This document shows positions 25,494 to 34,939 of a stretch of 64,000 nucleotides of DNA, piece after piece. A model generated the notes under the pieces. The model searched no databases and had not been told where the DNA came from. It worked only from the letters and a program-made list of their open reading frames with translations. Location of the stretch: contig NZ_JBDIWA010000003.1 of assembly GCF_039794105.1 (NCBI RefSeq), positions 1 to 64,000 of the forward strand, in the 5' to 3' direction. Origin of the DNA: Kuenenia sp039794105 (GTDB lineage: Bacteria; Planctomycetota; Brocadiia; Brocadiales; Brocadiaceae). Position numbers and translations under genes: made by a program. Each line of letters begins with the position of its first letter. Positions within the stretch are counted from its first letter, which is position 1.

Positions 25494-26996
25494 CTATTTT
25501 TCATGCTTTTCGCCGTTTTTCATATTCAGTCTTCTAATGAATTCTTCAATAATAATCCGATACAACTTATCGCCTAAACAGCCATCTTCCACGCCTATAT
25601 CAATTGTAGGATTATCATTTATCTCCATCACCAGCACTCCCTTGTCGGTCTGCTTTAAATCCACACCATACAATCCGTTGCCTATGAGATTTGCAGCTTT
25701 TACGGCAATGTAAATAACATCCTGCGGAACGTCTTCAACATGAAATGTTTTAAAGTCTCCCCCGGTAAAACGGCCATCAGGGCCATGTTGTATGATTTGC
25801 CAGTGTTTTTTCGACATGAAATACTGGCAGGCATATATCGGAACACGATTTAAAATGCCGATACGCCAGTCAAATGAGGTATATAAAAATTCCTGCGCCA
25901 GAATCAAATCGGATTCTTCAAACAGGCGGCTTGTTATTTCTTTTAATTCGTCAAGGTTATCTGCCTTCACAACTCCCCTTGAAAATGAACTATCAGGTAT
26001 TTTCAAAACAATCGGATAAGAAAACTTTAATTCTAGCGCTTTTATTATTCTATTAATATCTTTTTTCTGCAACAATACCGTTTTAGGTACAGGTACCTTA
26101 TTGGCAGAAAGTATTTCAAAGAGATATACTTTATTGGTACATTTCACAATTGAATCTGGATCATCTATTACGACCATGCCTTCATTTTCTGCTTTTTTCG
26201 CAAATCGGAACGTATGATGATTAATCCTTGTTGTCTCACGAATAAACAGGGCATCATATTCCGCTAGTTTTGAATAATCTTTTTTTTCAATTAAATCAAC
26301 GTTAACGTCGAGTTTTTTCCCAATCTTGATGAATTTTTGGAGAGACCGTTGGTTGGAAGGAGGTAATTGTTCCGCCGGATTATATAAAATTGCAAGGTCA
26401 TACTTTTCTTTGCTTTTTACTTTAGGCGTTTGCCAGCGTTTTGTTAAATAGTCATTGAACGACTGAAAAAAAATAGTCTCCTGCCCTTGCATAAGATTAT
26501 GCACGTATGAAGGTTTTATCGCAAAAATATTCCACTTGCCCTGAAAACGAAACTCTACCTTGAGAATCGGACAGCGAAACATGTCGAATAATTGCCGTGC
26601 AAGTTCCTGCAAATCATTCTCTTCACATTGCCCGAAATATATCATGTAATCAAATGACGTTGCGGTTTCCGCCAGGTGTTTCGTTCTTTTCTTTAAGCTT
26701 TTTTGAATGGATACGTCAAGGTCTTCTACGTTGAGGCTATAAATTGACTTACTGCTCAGATCATTGATCGTTTTTACGGAAGGAACCACTTTATGCCGTC
26801 GTGCTTCCGCAAGTAGCGAACAATAATAGCCGAGACTCAGGTACCGGTAGCTACGGCATAAATTAACAATTTTTATATCTTTTATTTTCAAATATTCCTG
26901 GTGTGCTACATAATCTTTTGCTGTCACTACTAATGCCTCAGAATAATGAGGATTCCAATCCTTATAATTTTCCACTAACACAATATGCGTTGCCAT
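25494..26996 (-). CDS. RimK-like ATP-grasp ligase with RLAN N-terminal domain
   Basis: 500 residues. The first 200 match the RimK-like ligase N-terminal (RLAN) type; the C-terminal half is an ATP-grasp domain: FSYPIVLKIPDSSFSRGV carries the nucleotide lysine, and VMEINDNPTID (E458, N460) the metal ligands. ATP-grasp amidoligases join amino acids to carboxylates or to peptide tails. The substrate is not visible. It lies 79 bases downstream of the GNAT/C39 gene on the same strand, a pairing noted in surveys of amidoligases, where the two are thought to build and process a peptide-type product. There is no ribosomal S6 link here. Confidence 0.75.
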   Translation of the reverse strand: MATHIVLVENYKDWNPHYSEALVVTAKDYVAHQEYLKIKDIKIVNLCRSYRYLSLGYYCSLLAEARRHKVVPSVKTINDLSSKSIYSLNVEDLDVSIQKSLKKRTKHLAETATSFDYMIYFGQCEENDLQELARQLFDMFRCPILKVEFRFQGKWNIFAIKPSYVHNLMQGQETIFFQSFNDYLTKRWQTPKVKSKEKYDLAILYNPAEQLPPSNQRSLQKFIKIGKKLDVNVDLIEKKDYSKLAEYDALFIRETTRINHHTFRFAKKAENEGMVVIDDPDSIVKCTNKVYLFEILSANKVPVPKTVLLQKKDINRIIKALELKFSYPIVLKIPDSSFSRGVVKADNLDELKEITSRLFEESDLILAQEFLYTSFDWRIGILNRVPIYACQYFMSKKHWQIIQHGPDGRFTGGDFKTFHVEDVPQDVIYIAVKAANLIGNGLYGVDLKQTDKGVLVMEINDNPTIDIGVEDGCLGDKLYRIIIEEFIRRLNMKNGEKHEK

Positions 26997-27075
26997 TGTT
27001 TTTTATCGATAGATAATAATTATTCCAAAATAAGGTTATATAATAATTTCACGGTATGTCTCCTGAATATTCCTA

Positions 27076-28185
27076 TTAAGAGAGGTTATTTGCCTTTTTC
27101 TTTTTTACAATGATTACCGATTTTTGCCCTGATTTTCCATATTTTGCCATCCGTTCAAAATCTTTTTTCAAAATGGGCATGTTAATACAGTCTGTTTCTG
27201 TTTTATAAACCTCTACATCTACAAATGGGTCATGCACATAAATATATTTTTCATCAAAGCCGGTAACGACTACCCAGTGAGGAAATTTTTCACGGTAAAT
27301 TCGGTAAGAGCTTATCAGGACAATAGGAATACCGCCTTTATCAAACTTTTCCTGAATTTCGGACACGCTTAATGTTTTATACTTTAATTCGATAGGTAAT
27401 TGACGAAGTTCTTCAAGAAGATCTTCCTGAACAAGTTGTATCACCTCTTTTTTATCAAGGCTTCTTACCGAATCAATAAAAAACGCACTGCTTTCATTTA
27501 CATACACTTCAACGTCAAAACCTCTTCGAAAAGCAGCTAGCGCAAGGCCGTAAGGCCCGCAGCCGCCATACCCCGACGTCATAAAAATGGTAGTAGATTC
27601 ACGCCAAATCCTTAATTCCATTTGACGGTTTATCTCTACAAAGGGGTCCAGCGCCTTCATTGCCATCATCAATACTGAAGGGCCGCAAGTAAAATCTAAT
27701 GTCTGCCTGTAATAAGGAACATTTACCATCTCCAGCTTAAGATGGGGCGCTAAAAGCTTTTCGAAGCGAATAGCATCCATATGATCCTCATAATAATCTT
27801 CAATAACCCCTATTTGTTTATATCCGTTTTTTTTGTAAAACTGTATTGCGTTATAATTGTCTTTTCTCACTTCAAGCCTCATAGAAATACAATCGTAATC
27901 AATTGCGGCTTTCTCTGAAGCCCCGAGAAGTTGTTTGCCAATACCCTGATTTCTAAAATCAGGGTCCACTGCAAACGAATAGAGCCTGGCTAATGATGTA
28001 CCGGTATGGTAGAGTATGATTGAATAGCCCCGAATGGCATTATCGACTATCTCCGCAAGGGTTATTGCATTTGCTTTTGTCAGAAGATAACGAAAATTCC
28101 TACGCGACAGCTTATCTGTGGTAAAACTCTTATTTTCCAGTTCTTCCAATTCGTCCAGATGTTCTAATGTAATCTCTTGAATCAT
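27076..28185 (-). CDS. GNAT acetyltransferase fused to C39-like peptidase
   Basis: 369 residues, two domains. Residues 1-145 are a GNAT N-acetyltransferase, with motif A VDPDFRNQGIGKQLL (about 73-87). Residues 155-369 are a papain-like C39 peptidase with C167 in TLDFTCGPSVLMM, H303 in FPHWVVVTGF and D319 in VHDP, so the catalytic triad is complete. The ATP-grasp ligase lies just downstream. Fusion of an acetyltransferase to a C39-type protease is unusual, and the pair may modify and cleave a small peptide or amino-acid conjugate. No precursor peptide gene was found nearby. Confidence 0.8.
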   Translation of the reverse strand: MIQEITLEHLDELEELENKSFTTDKLSRRNFRYLLTKANAITLAEIVDNAIRGYSIILYHTGTSLARLYSFAVDPDFRNQGIGKQLLGASEKAAIDYDCISMRLEVRKDNYNAIQFYKKNGYKQIGVIEDYYEDHMDAIRFEKLLAPHLKLEMVNVPYYRQTLDFTCGPSVLMMAMKALDPFVEINRQMELRIWRESTTIFMTSGYGGCGPYGLALAAFRRGFDVEVYVNESSAFFIDSVRSLDKKEVIQLVQEDLLEELRQLPIELKYKTLSVSEIQEKFDKGGIPIVLISSYRIYREKFPHWVVVTGFDEKYIYVHDPFVDVEVYKTETDCINMPILKKDFERMAKYGKSGQKSVIIVKKKKANNLS

Positions 28186-28687
28186 GTAAAAACAGTTTAT
28201 CCCTGTGAAATATGTAAAAGAAATGATAAAAGGTACGGACAGTTTATATAATGGGTATGCCAGAAATGTGCTATTAATAGTTTTCTCTCTATGAAAAATC
28301 CATTACTTTCGGTCACAAAGGAGGATGATATTCCCCTTCGTCAACCATTCCGAACATAACGAGGAATCTTCAGGATTTCTCCCTTTGATCGAAAAGACAA
28401 TTACAAGTGAAACCTTCATGACCCATAATGGTCACAAACGAGGACGAAAATCTATTTTCGGACTAAATTGAAGCGAAAAAATTCTTTTTGTATGATTTAT
28501 TATAAATTGCTTATATCTGCGCTTTATAAAAAAGTAAAGAAATAATTATTTTTGTAGCAATTTAGTCTTTTAAAAACGTATTTAAATTGGGTTGGGTTTT
28601 AAAAGACAAAAACTTAACGGCATTAATTTTTACCCACCCCTCAATCCCCTCCTGTAGAGACGCATTGCATGCGTCTCCCCGTTTTGT
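28186..28687. other. long intergenic region with dispersed repeats
   Basis: About 500 bases between two minus-strand genes. A GACAATTACAAGTGAAAC block (28398-28415) has a relative near 13540-13560, and a palindrome (GAGACGCATTGCATGCGTCTC, one of the GTAGAGACG family) lies at 28657-28677, also seen in the 31 kb gap. No RNA gene or strong promoter recognised. Confidence 0.45.
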
Positions 28688-29014
28688 TTATTCAGTCAAA
28701 AGTCGCCGAAGGCCTAACTCCATTCTCGTTCCCAAGCTCCACAGGTTGTGTAAGATGTCTCCAGTATAGGAAGATGACCATCCCAGTAATTTTCTTAATT
28801 TTTGACTGGGATTGAATTTAAATACTTGCGAGTGCCCACATTTCCGCATATAAAAACTTCCCAGACCTGTCAACGAAACGCCTTGTCCTTCCCGGAATGT
28901 TTCATAAAGTGTGTCGGTTACTCCATCCACCCAACCAGTGGCCGTTTTTTCGTCCGTGTTCATCCTTACCGCAAGCCTTTGTATAAATTCTTTTTTTGTG
29001 AGAGATTTGCTCAT
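28688..29014 (-). CDS. HU/IHF-family DNA-binding protein with an unusual C-terminal tail
   Basis: 108 residues. Residues 1 to about 78 look like a HU/IHF domain: LTKKEFIQRLAVRMNTDEKTA, GQGVSLTGLGSFYMRKC and FKFNPSQKLRKLLGW correspond to the helical base and beta-arm region of HU. The C-terminal 30 residues (SSSYTGDILHNLWSLGTRMELGLRRLLTE) have no HU counterpart. Their DNA is built from the same intergenic repeat found near 43320-43380, so the gene appears to have read into a repeat. GGAGAAAATTTTAC precedes the ATG. HU shapes the nucleoid; whether this one is functional with its tail is open. Confidence 0.75.
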   Translation of the reverse strand: MSKSLTKKEFIQRLAVRMNTDEKTATGWVDGVTDTLYETFREGQGVSLTGLGSFYMRKCGHSQVFKFNPSQKLRKLLGWSSSYTGDILHNLWSLGTRMELGLRRLLTE

Positions 29015-29269
29015 GTAAAATTTTCTCCTGTGTTCTTTTGCTCATAACAAAAATCCGTGCTACGTGTTTTTGGCTGGCCTGACTTTATGAGCATCGGCAG
29101 GCGCATGCCCATTGATTTTTATTAAGTATACGGGGTCATTTAACATACAATCATTACATGTTTTCAGAAGTCTGTATCCAATTCATAGCAGAATTACTTC
29201 AAAGAAATGGGGACAGGGAGAGAAGCTGACGTTAGGCAAATTGCGGAGAAGTAGATGCTTTTAGCTATA

Positions 29270-31057
29270 CTATTTTTCTTCTATTCTGATCTGCACCTCA
29301 AGATCTTCACCTTCATTAAGCTGTGCCGTTTGTTTTGTTTCCCAATAACCTTTTTTCTTTGCAGTGATTTTATATGTATCGGATATCAAATTATTAAATT
29401 CAAATAATCCCTCCTCATCGGTAATCGTTTTCTCTTTTTTCCCGCTATTCTTACCTTTGATCTTTATTTTTACCGATTCTACGGGATTGTTATCTCCATC
29501 TTTTACATTTCCGGAAATACGGCCTGTCTCATCAGTCGCCGTACCATTATTTTCCTGGCCGCTGTATTCATCCGCGCCAATGTCAATCGAGACGCCTTGT
29601 ATCCTCTTTTCCCCGTCTATATCGTAGTCACCTGTTCCAGGTATTTTCTCCCCTGCATCTATTGCCGGAGAAACCGACGTTATATGAAGATCAAAGGCAT
29701 CATCGATGTTTGTAAATTCGGGGTCTTTAAAGAGGGAGTTCCGGTCGTTTCCAGTCTCTGTCTTATATTCCTTAAAGCCTGTATATCCTTCGTTTTTCCA
29801 ATACCACTCGCTATTTTTTTTCCCTGCGGTGGCGTAATATAAATTGTTGTCAACCACGTTGCCGGTATTTTCAGTAAACTCATTACTAATAAAAAGACTT
29901 TGTTCGTTCGCATACAAAATATTATTCTTTATTATATTGTCTCGGGTATCATACGATAATGTGATCTCGCCATTTCCGTCCTGCAAGGTATCGTTGTTGT
30001 ATAAGGTGTTGTTGATTATGGTACAATTTTCGGTACTGCCGCGTTTCTTATCATATCCCCCCATGGCAATACCCGTCATTCTATTGTTGAAAAGGAAATT
30101 GTTCCGCACGGTAACGTTGCTGGTAGCTTTATTCTTATGTTCACTTGCTATTTCCACTCCTATATCACACGAATAAACGGTATTCATTTCTATGGCAATA
30201 TACCTGCCGCCATCAACGTATATCCCCCCGGCGCTGTATTCATTTCCATATGACGGATTCCCGTATGATGATACATTATAAATGGTATTGTTACTAACCA
30301 CCCCGTTACGTGCCTGATCAAATTCACTATTGGCAGAATCATTCTCAAAGCCAATAAAGTCAAGGGCGATATTGTTAATATCATGGACTATGTTGCCGGT
30401 TACCGTAAAATCTTCGACGTTCCCATTTAATACAAGGGCTTCGCTTGATCCCAGTTTTAGGTCGTATAGTTCATTTCCTTCAACGGTAATATTGCTGAGA
30501 GAATCGGTATCTGACGTTCCGTAAAATGCAATACCATGTGCATCAGCGCCTGAGAGGTGGTCATCAACCTCAGCATTGGTTGCTATGTCGTGTATCCGAT
30601 TATTTACAATCTGATAGTTGCTTCCCGCTCCTCTAATGTGGATGCCAACAGGGACAATATCTGTCCTAGTGTCGCTATAATTCCTGATCTCGAAACCCTG
30701 TATGCTTATGTAACTCCGATTCTCAATGAGGAACAAACCGTTATTCGTTTTTGAAACAGTAATGCCTGTTCCGTCTATCACAGCCGCCTCATCCGCATAA
30801 TTCTGAAAATTAACGTATCCTCCTTCAGCAGAACCGGAAACATTAATGGTTACCGCCTCATTATAACTGCCGCCCCTTACATACACATTGCTTCCGGCTT
30901 CAACCGTGTCAGCGGCTTTTTGGATAGTTCTCCATGGTTGAGAAAACGAACCCGGGTTGTTATCATTGCCATTCGTAGCAACGTAATAATCATTACCAAA
31001 TGCAACAACACAACAACTGAATATAATTAAAAATGTTTTGATAATAGTGTTATGCAT
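29270..31057 (-). CDS. secreted right-handed beta-helix protein with C-terminal Cna-B/carboxypeptidase-regulatory-type domain
   Basis: 595 residues. A signal peptide covers about residues 1-21 (TFLIIFSCCVVAFG). Residues 25-500 are a parallel beta-helix built from repeated short strands and asparagine ladders (NNTIYN, NNFLFNN, NNTLYNN and similar), the fold of pectate-lyase-like and DUF1565-type proteins. The C-terminal 90 residues (GRISGNVKDGDNNPVESVKIKIKGK, then FEFNNLISDTYKITAKKKGYW) form a beta-sandwich like that of the 13737-14135 protein. Beta-helix proteins of this kind bind or cleave polysaccharides; no catalytic residues can be assigned. A ribosome site (AAAAAGG) precedes the ATG. Confidence 0.8.
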   Translation of the reverse strand: MHNTIIKTFLIIFSCCVVAFGNDYYVATNGNDNNPGSFSQPWRTIQKAADTVEAGSNVYVRGGSYNEAVTINVSGSAEGGYVNFQNYADEAAVIDGTGITVSKTNNGLFLIENRSYISIQGFEIRNYSDTRTDIVPVGIHIRGAGSNYQIVNNRIHDIATNAEVDDHLSGADAHGIAFYGTSDTDSLSNITVEGNELYDLKLGSSEALVLNGNVEDFTVTGNIVHDINNIALDFIGFENDSANSEFDQARNGVVSNNTIYNVSSYGNPSYGNEYSAGGIYVDGGRYIAIEMNTVYSCDIGVEIASEHKNKATSNVTVRNNFLFNNRMTGIAMGGYDKKRGSTENCTIINNTLYNNDTLQDGNGEITLSYDTRDNIIKNNILYANEQSLFISNEFTENTGNVVDNNLYYATAGKKNSEWYWKNEGYTGFKEYKTETGNDRNSLFKDPEFTNIDDAFDLHITSVSPAIDAGEKIPGTGDYDIDGEKRIQGVSIDIGADEYSGQENNGTATDETGRISGNVKDGDNNPVESVKIKIKGKNSGKKEKTITDEEGLFEFNNLISDTYKITAKKKGYWETKQTAQLNEGEDLEVQIRIEEK

Positions 31058-31655
31058 TTTTTACCTTTTTTCCTTTTCTTTGTACAGACGAATGAATAGT
31101 ATCTTTCACTAATTTCCTAAGCTGGCATAACCAGAACTAAACAAGCACAAAGCACGAAATACGAAACAAATTCTAATGACAACCGGAAATTGTCATTTGT
31201 AGTGCGACGAGGTTCGTCGCACTACAATGTAGGAATTTTTCAAAATACTAAATTGTTACGGGAGCATTCCCGATTTTTTGTAATCCGTCATTTTAGTATG
31301 ATGAAAAGAGAATATCGCACCGCAGAACAAGGAATATAGAATTACAACCGTAGAGACAGGTTTAAAACCTGCCTCTACAACTCATTTGACATTTATTATT
31401 GTCCCGGTATTTGAAAAGGACTCCACCCCCAAACCCCTCTCAAGAAGGAAATTTGATGTAGAGACGCACGGCCGTGCATCTCTACAAGAGGTGATTGAGG
31501 GGTGGGTTTGTTCATTGCTTAACTTAAAATATTGAAATCGTTAAACATTTAAGGTCGTAGTAAGGCACGCCTTGCCACTACATGTGGCGGCTATCATATC
31601 CGCTAACAAATAAATATGTTAAAACAACACTTGCCCGCAAACATGCATTAAAAAA
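31058..31655. repeat. 598-base gap rich in palindromic repeats
   Basis: A non-coding stretch that is mostly repeats. Palindromes: 31197-31226 (TAGTGCGACGA type), 31350-31378 (GTAGAGACAGG type), 31456-31485 (TGTAGAGACGCACGG type) and 31555-31587 (GTAGTAAGGCACGCCTTGCC type). A partial copy of the end of the 44.4 kb MITE lies at about 31259-31282 (GCATTCCCGATTTTTTGTAA). These look like short mobile or REP-type units that collect between genes. Confidence 0.65.
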
Positions 31656-31721
31656 ATGAAAATTCCTATACTATTAAATAATGGTATGGTAAACATTATA
31701 ATACACTTTTGCGAGGTTATC

Positions 31722-32726
31722 GTGAAAAAACATTCTAATATACCTATATTTATCCCGGAGCTTGCCTGCCCGCACCAATGTGTCTTCTGCAATCAGGCGA
31801 AAATAAGCGGAACGTATTCCATCCCGCAGCCAAAAGAGATTCGGCACATTGTCGCACAATACCTTGAAACAATACCCGAAAACAGAATCATAAACATCGC
31901 CTTTTTTGGCGGAAGTTTTACGGGGATACCTGTTGATCTTCAGAAACAGTATCTGAAAGAGGCCTTCGGGTTTGTTAAAAACGGGAAGGTATCGGGCATC
32001 AGATTGTCAACCAGACCCGACTATATCAATGAAACCATCCTTGAATTGCTGAAGAAATACGGCGTAACTACCATTGAGCTGGGTGCGCAGTCCACCAACC
32101 AGAATGTCTTAAATCAATCAGGACGCGGGCATACCCCCGAAGATATTCAAAATGCCTCCCGGATGATCCGCACATATGGTTTCGAACTTGGCCTTCAGAT
32201 GATGATAGGCCTGCCGGAAGACAGTTACGAACGGTCTATTCAAACCGCCAACGATATCGTTTCCTTCGGCGCCCGTAATACGAGAATTTATCCCGCAATT
32301 ATTGTGAAGGGAACCGCCCTGGAAAAGCGGTATCGGGAGGGGAAGTATATTCCGTTATCACTTGAACAGGCGGTAGGGTGGACAAAGGATCTTGTGCGTA
32401 TATTTGAAAGGAACAACGTATCCGTCATACGGATGGGACTGCATCCGTCCGATGAGCTTGTTTCCGGAAAATCCCTGATAGACGGGCCATTTCATCCTGC
32501 TTTTAAGGAAATGGTTATGACAAAGATATGGGAAGAGATCATTCATGCCAAATTGAAGGAAAATACATCGAGTAACATCAGGATATCTGTTTCCGATAAG
32601 CAGATACATTATGCTATAGGGTACAAGCAGGCCAACAAGGCGCAATTACAATCAAGGGGGTATACTGTTCAGTTTGCTAGTAACCATACATTTTCTCAGT
32701 ATCAAATAGATGTTTGCGATAATTGA
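31722..32726 (+). CDS. radical SAM protein of the Elp3/HemN-like type
   Basis: Cluster motif ACPHQCVFC (CxxxCxxC) near the N-terminus, then FFGGSFTGIP and GLQMMIGLPEDS, as in the Elp3/MiaB-like and HemN-like radical SAM proteins. The frame is open from ATG 31656, but GTG 31722 has GAGG six bases upstream and starts closer to the first conserved strand, so I prefer it (about 334 residues). There is no obvious acetyltransferase or tRNA-binding domain. It overlaps the next gene by 17 bases, which implies a shared transcript and perhaps a shared task. Specific substrate unknown. Confidence 0.75.
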   Translation: MKKHSNIPIFIPELACPHQCVFCNQAKISGTYSIPQPKEIRHIVAQYLETIPENRIINIAFFGGSFTGIPVDLQKQYLKEAFGFVKNGKVSGIRLSTRPDYINETILELLKKYGVTTIELGAQSTNQNVLNQSGRGHTPEDIQNASRMIRTYGFELGLQMMIGLPEDSYERSIQTANDIVSFGARNTRIYPAIIVKGTALEKRYREGKYIPLSLEQAVGWTKDLVRIFERNNVSVIRMGLHPSDELVSGKSLIDGPFHPAFKEMVMTKIWEEIIHAKLKENTSSNIRISVSDKQIHYAIGYKQANKAQLQSRGYTVQFASNHTFSQYQIDVCDN

Positions 32727-33399
32727 TTCCAGATCGTCAAAAAAGGTGGTCATCACGTTAAAGGGATATGTTGAGGACGTCTTTGCGTTTCAAACGAACG
32801 GACTGACGTACGATTCCATTTCGGGGCATCCGGATATTTTCCTCTACCAGGATAACGACCACCTTGTGGTTGCTCCAAATGCACCGGTTGGGTTATTCAA
32901 ATTTTTAGAGCGCCATAGTATTGCCTATCTAAAAGGAAAAATGGATGTAGGAAATGATCTAGGCAACAGCGTCCAATATAACTGCCTAGGTACGCCTGAT
33001 TTCTTATTTCACAAGCCTGGATATACTGACCCTATAATTTTAGAAGTAAACAGAGAGAAAGAGTTTATTCAATTGCCTCAGGCCTATACACGATGCAGCC
33101 TTGTCCATTTGTACGGAAACAACTATATCACCTCTGACAGGGGTATAGAAAAGGTATTGTTGGGAAAGGGCTTTTCCTGTTTTTATTTTAACCCCGAAGA
33201 AATACGCATACGGAATCATAAAAACGGATTTATCGGAGGCGCAGCAGGTGTGTTGGGGAAAAGCATATTTTTTAATGGAAATATCGGGCTGCACGCGGAC
33301 GGGCAGCGACTGAAAGAACACTTATTGAATCTTGGTCTAGAGATTATCTGCCTTTCCGACGAATATTTATATGATGGAGGTTGTATATTTTTTGTTTGA
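32710..33399 (+). CDS. DUF6873-like (GME-fold) protein
   Basis: 229 residues. Patterns such as SGHPDIFLYQD, GYTDPIILEVN, ITSDRGIEKVLLGKGF, NGFIGGAAGVLGKSIFFNGNIGLHADGQRL and the final LYDGGCIFFV match the DUF6873 group, which is predicted to adopt the guanidine-modifying-enzyme (pentein) fold. No reaction is known. It overlaps the radical SAM gene by 17 bases (same strand), so the two are probably translated together. I recognised the family by pattern, not by search. Confidence 0.5.
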   Translation: MFAIIDSRSSKKVVITLKGYVEDVFAFQTNGLTYDSISGHPDIFLYQDNDHLVVAPNAPVGLFKFLERHSIAYLKGKMDVGNDLGNSVQYNCLGTPDFLFHKPGYTDPIILEVNREKEFIQLPQAYTRCSLVHLYGNNYITSDRGIEKVLLGKGFSCFYFNPEEIRIRNHKNGFIGGAAGVLGKSIFFNGNIGLHADGQRLKEHLLNLGLEIICLSDEYLYDGGCIFFV

Positions 33400-33664
33400 G
33401 TTGGAGAAAATACAAGATTTACCGCTGAGAATATAGTTTCCAGTGCCATTACGTCCCCAAACAGGACAGACTGTGACAAATGGGCAATTGTGCTTTATTT
33501 TGTGGGTATTATCCCCCCTTTGTTGGTAAAAGGCAACAAAATAGGCACAAAAACGGGAGTTTATAGCTGTTCCTCCCCACTTTGTAGGCAAAAAAGTTCA
33601 TTTGTCCCAGTCTGCGTAGACTGGAAACGAGCGTTTCTAATTTTTCAAAAAAATAAAGTGTTAC

Positions 33665-34018
33665 CTATTCAGACCCCTCTGGCACATATATTACTTTTCC
33701 ATCTTTTAACCGATATGCTATCCCGAGCCGGGCGCCTTCTCCTTGTAATTGCTTATGGGTAACTTTTTCAATTTTTACCTGTTTACCCTTTTTAGTAACA
33801 ATCTCTACCTGGCCATTTTCGTTTTTCCTGACCATCGTAATTTCTGTTTTGGGCTGGAGGAAATCAAGCAGGCTGTAAGCGCTGATTAAGGAACCGATAA
33901 GGCCTACAATAAATACTAATCCCACGTCAAACAGACTAGCCACGCCTGACATGGGATCTTCCTGATGGAGGTCTGCTTCCTTTCCTATAACCATTCGTCT
34001 TTTTTTCAGATATTTCAT
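33665..34018 (-). CDS. DUF2149 membrane protein, partner of the TolQ-like gene
   Basis: 117 residues. EDPMSGVASLFDVGLVFIVGLIGSLISAY is a single membrane segment (about residues 22-50) in DUF2149 style, followed by a soluble domain with KTEITMVRKNENGQVEIVTKKG and EGARLGIAYRLKDGKVIYVPEG. DUF2149 proteins occur next to CobN-like chelatases and TolQ/MotA-type proton channels, and look like the ExbD/MotB half of such a motor. It is the last gene of the riboswitch locus, 60 bases after the TolQ-like gene. Probable site: inner membrane, coupling proton flow to periplasmic work. Confidence 0.75.
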   Translation of the reverse strand: MKYLKKRRMVIGKEADLHQEDPMSGVASLFDVGLVFIVGLIGSLISAYSLLDFLQPKTEITMVRKNENGQVEIVTKKGKQVKIEKVTHKQLQGEGARLGIAYRLKDGKVIYVPEGSE

Positions 34019-34078
34019 TTCTGTAACGGCTCACCGTGGCGGGACAAAAAAAAGGGGAAATTTCGCTATTCCTTCTGT

Positions 34079-34741
34079 TTATCCTCCAAAACCACCAGTG
34101 GTTGGCTCCTCCTTATTTTTCATAATACCTTCAGTAAAATACTCAATGTTTTTTATATCCTCATGAATCCACCTGTTTTTCATCATCGAAAGAAAATAGG
34201 CAGTAATCCCTATCGCTAATCCCACTACGGTTGTGGTAAAGGCAATAATGATATTGCTTGATAACCTTTCAAGGTCGCCCTTTGACAAAGCGGACAGGGC
34301 AGGACCCATAGGAATTATAGTTCCCATTAATCCAAGTGTGGGGCCTATACGGATCATGAGCCGTAGTTTATCTAAACTCCTGGCCATTTTTTGTTCCTTG
34401 CTTTGCAGCAGGTATTCAATACGAATTCCCCTGGCGTCCTTATCCCCCTTTAACTCATCGATAAATTCCCCTAGAAATTCCCTGAAGTAAGCAGGCATCT
34501 CTCTTTTTAAAAAAGGGGATATCTCCGGTGTTTTTTGAGATAATGATTCGATGAGTGATTCAATTATTTCTTTCATTTCCCGTTTAAGGGTATGTTTCTT
34601 TCTCTTCCGATATTCCGAAAAAAATTCTCCTGTGGTGATGATCATCCATACAAAAAGAACGACCAATAGAATCATGACAGGATAGAGCATCGCTGATGAA
34701 ATCACAGAAAGAATACTTTGCAATAGATTAATTAGTTTCAT
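34079..34741 (-). CDS. TolQ/MotA/ExbB-type proton channel
   Basis: 220 residues with three membrane segments (about 12-33, 128-150 and 168-190) and the usual large cytoplasmic loop between the first and second. LMIRIGPTLGLMGTIIPMGPALSALSKGD is the signature TM2 region, and NIIIAFTTTVVGLAIG the TM3 region. Such channels energise TonB-type transport or gliding. Here it is the ExbB half of a DUF2149-coupled motor for the TonB receptor or chelatase encoded upstream. The gene is on the same strand as cobN, after a 198-base gap with palindromic repeats, so it may also have its own transcript. Confidence 0.85.
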   Translation of the reverse strand: MKLINLLQSILSVISSAMLYPVMILLVVLFVWMIITTGEFFSEYRKRKKHTLKREMKEIIESLIESLSQKTPEISPFLKREMPAYFREFLGEFIDELKGDKDARGIRIEYLLQSKEQKMARSLDKLRLMIRIGPTLGLMGTIIPMGPALSALSKGDLERLSSNIIIAFTTTVVGLAIGITAYFLSMMKNRWIHEDIKNIEYFTEGIMKNKEEPTTGGFGG

Positions 34742-34784
34742 ATTTTCTCCTGAAAAACATCCCAGGTTGATTCAGATCCCGGCG

Positions 34785-34896
34785 GGTTCATGTTTCCAAC
34801 CTGAACCCATAATTTAATATTGATAGTAGCACGATATACAATCGATGGTTAAATCTACAATATAAAACGTTGGGTTCAAGTTACAAACTTGAACCC
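34785..34896. repeat. two GGGTTCA palindromes between the CobN-like and TolQ-like genes
   Basis: Two inverted repeats lie in the 198-base gap: an imperfect one at 34785-34808 and a perfect 11-bp stem with a 3-base loop at 34872-34896 (GGGTTCAAGTT with its complement). They could slow or stop transcription between cobN and the channel gene, or stabilise the mRNA end. Confidence 0.55.
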
Positions 34897-34939
34897 GCAG
34901 ATAGATCGGTCGATAGGGTTCATATTTTTTATCCTTTTG

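Noticed and set aside
31196..31590. CRISPR array in the palindrome-rich gap
   Set aside because: The repeats differ from each other and there are no regular spacers.
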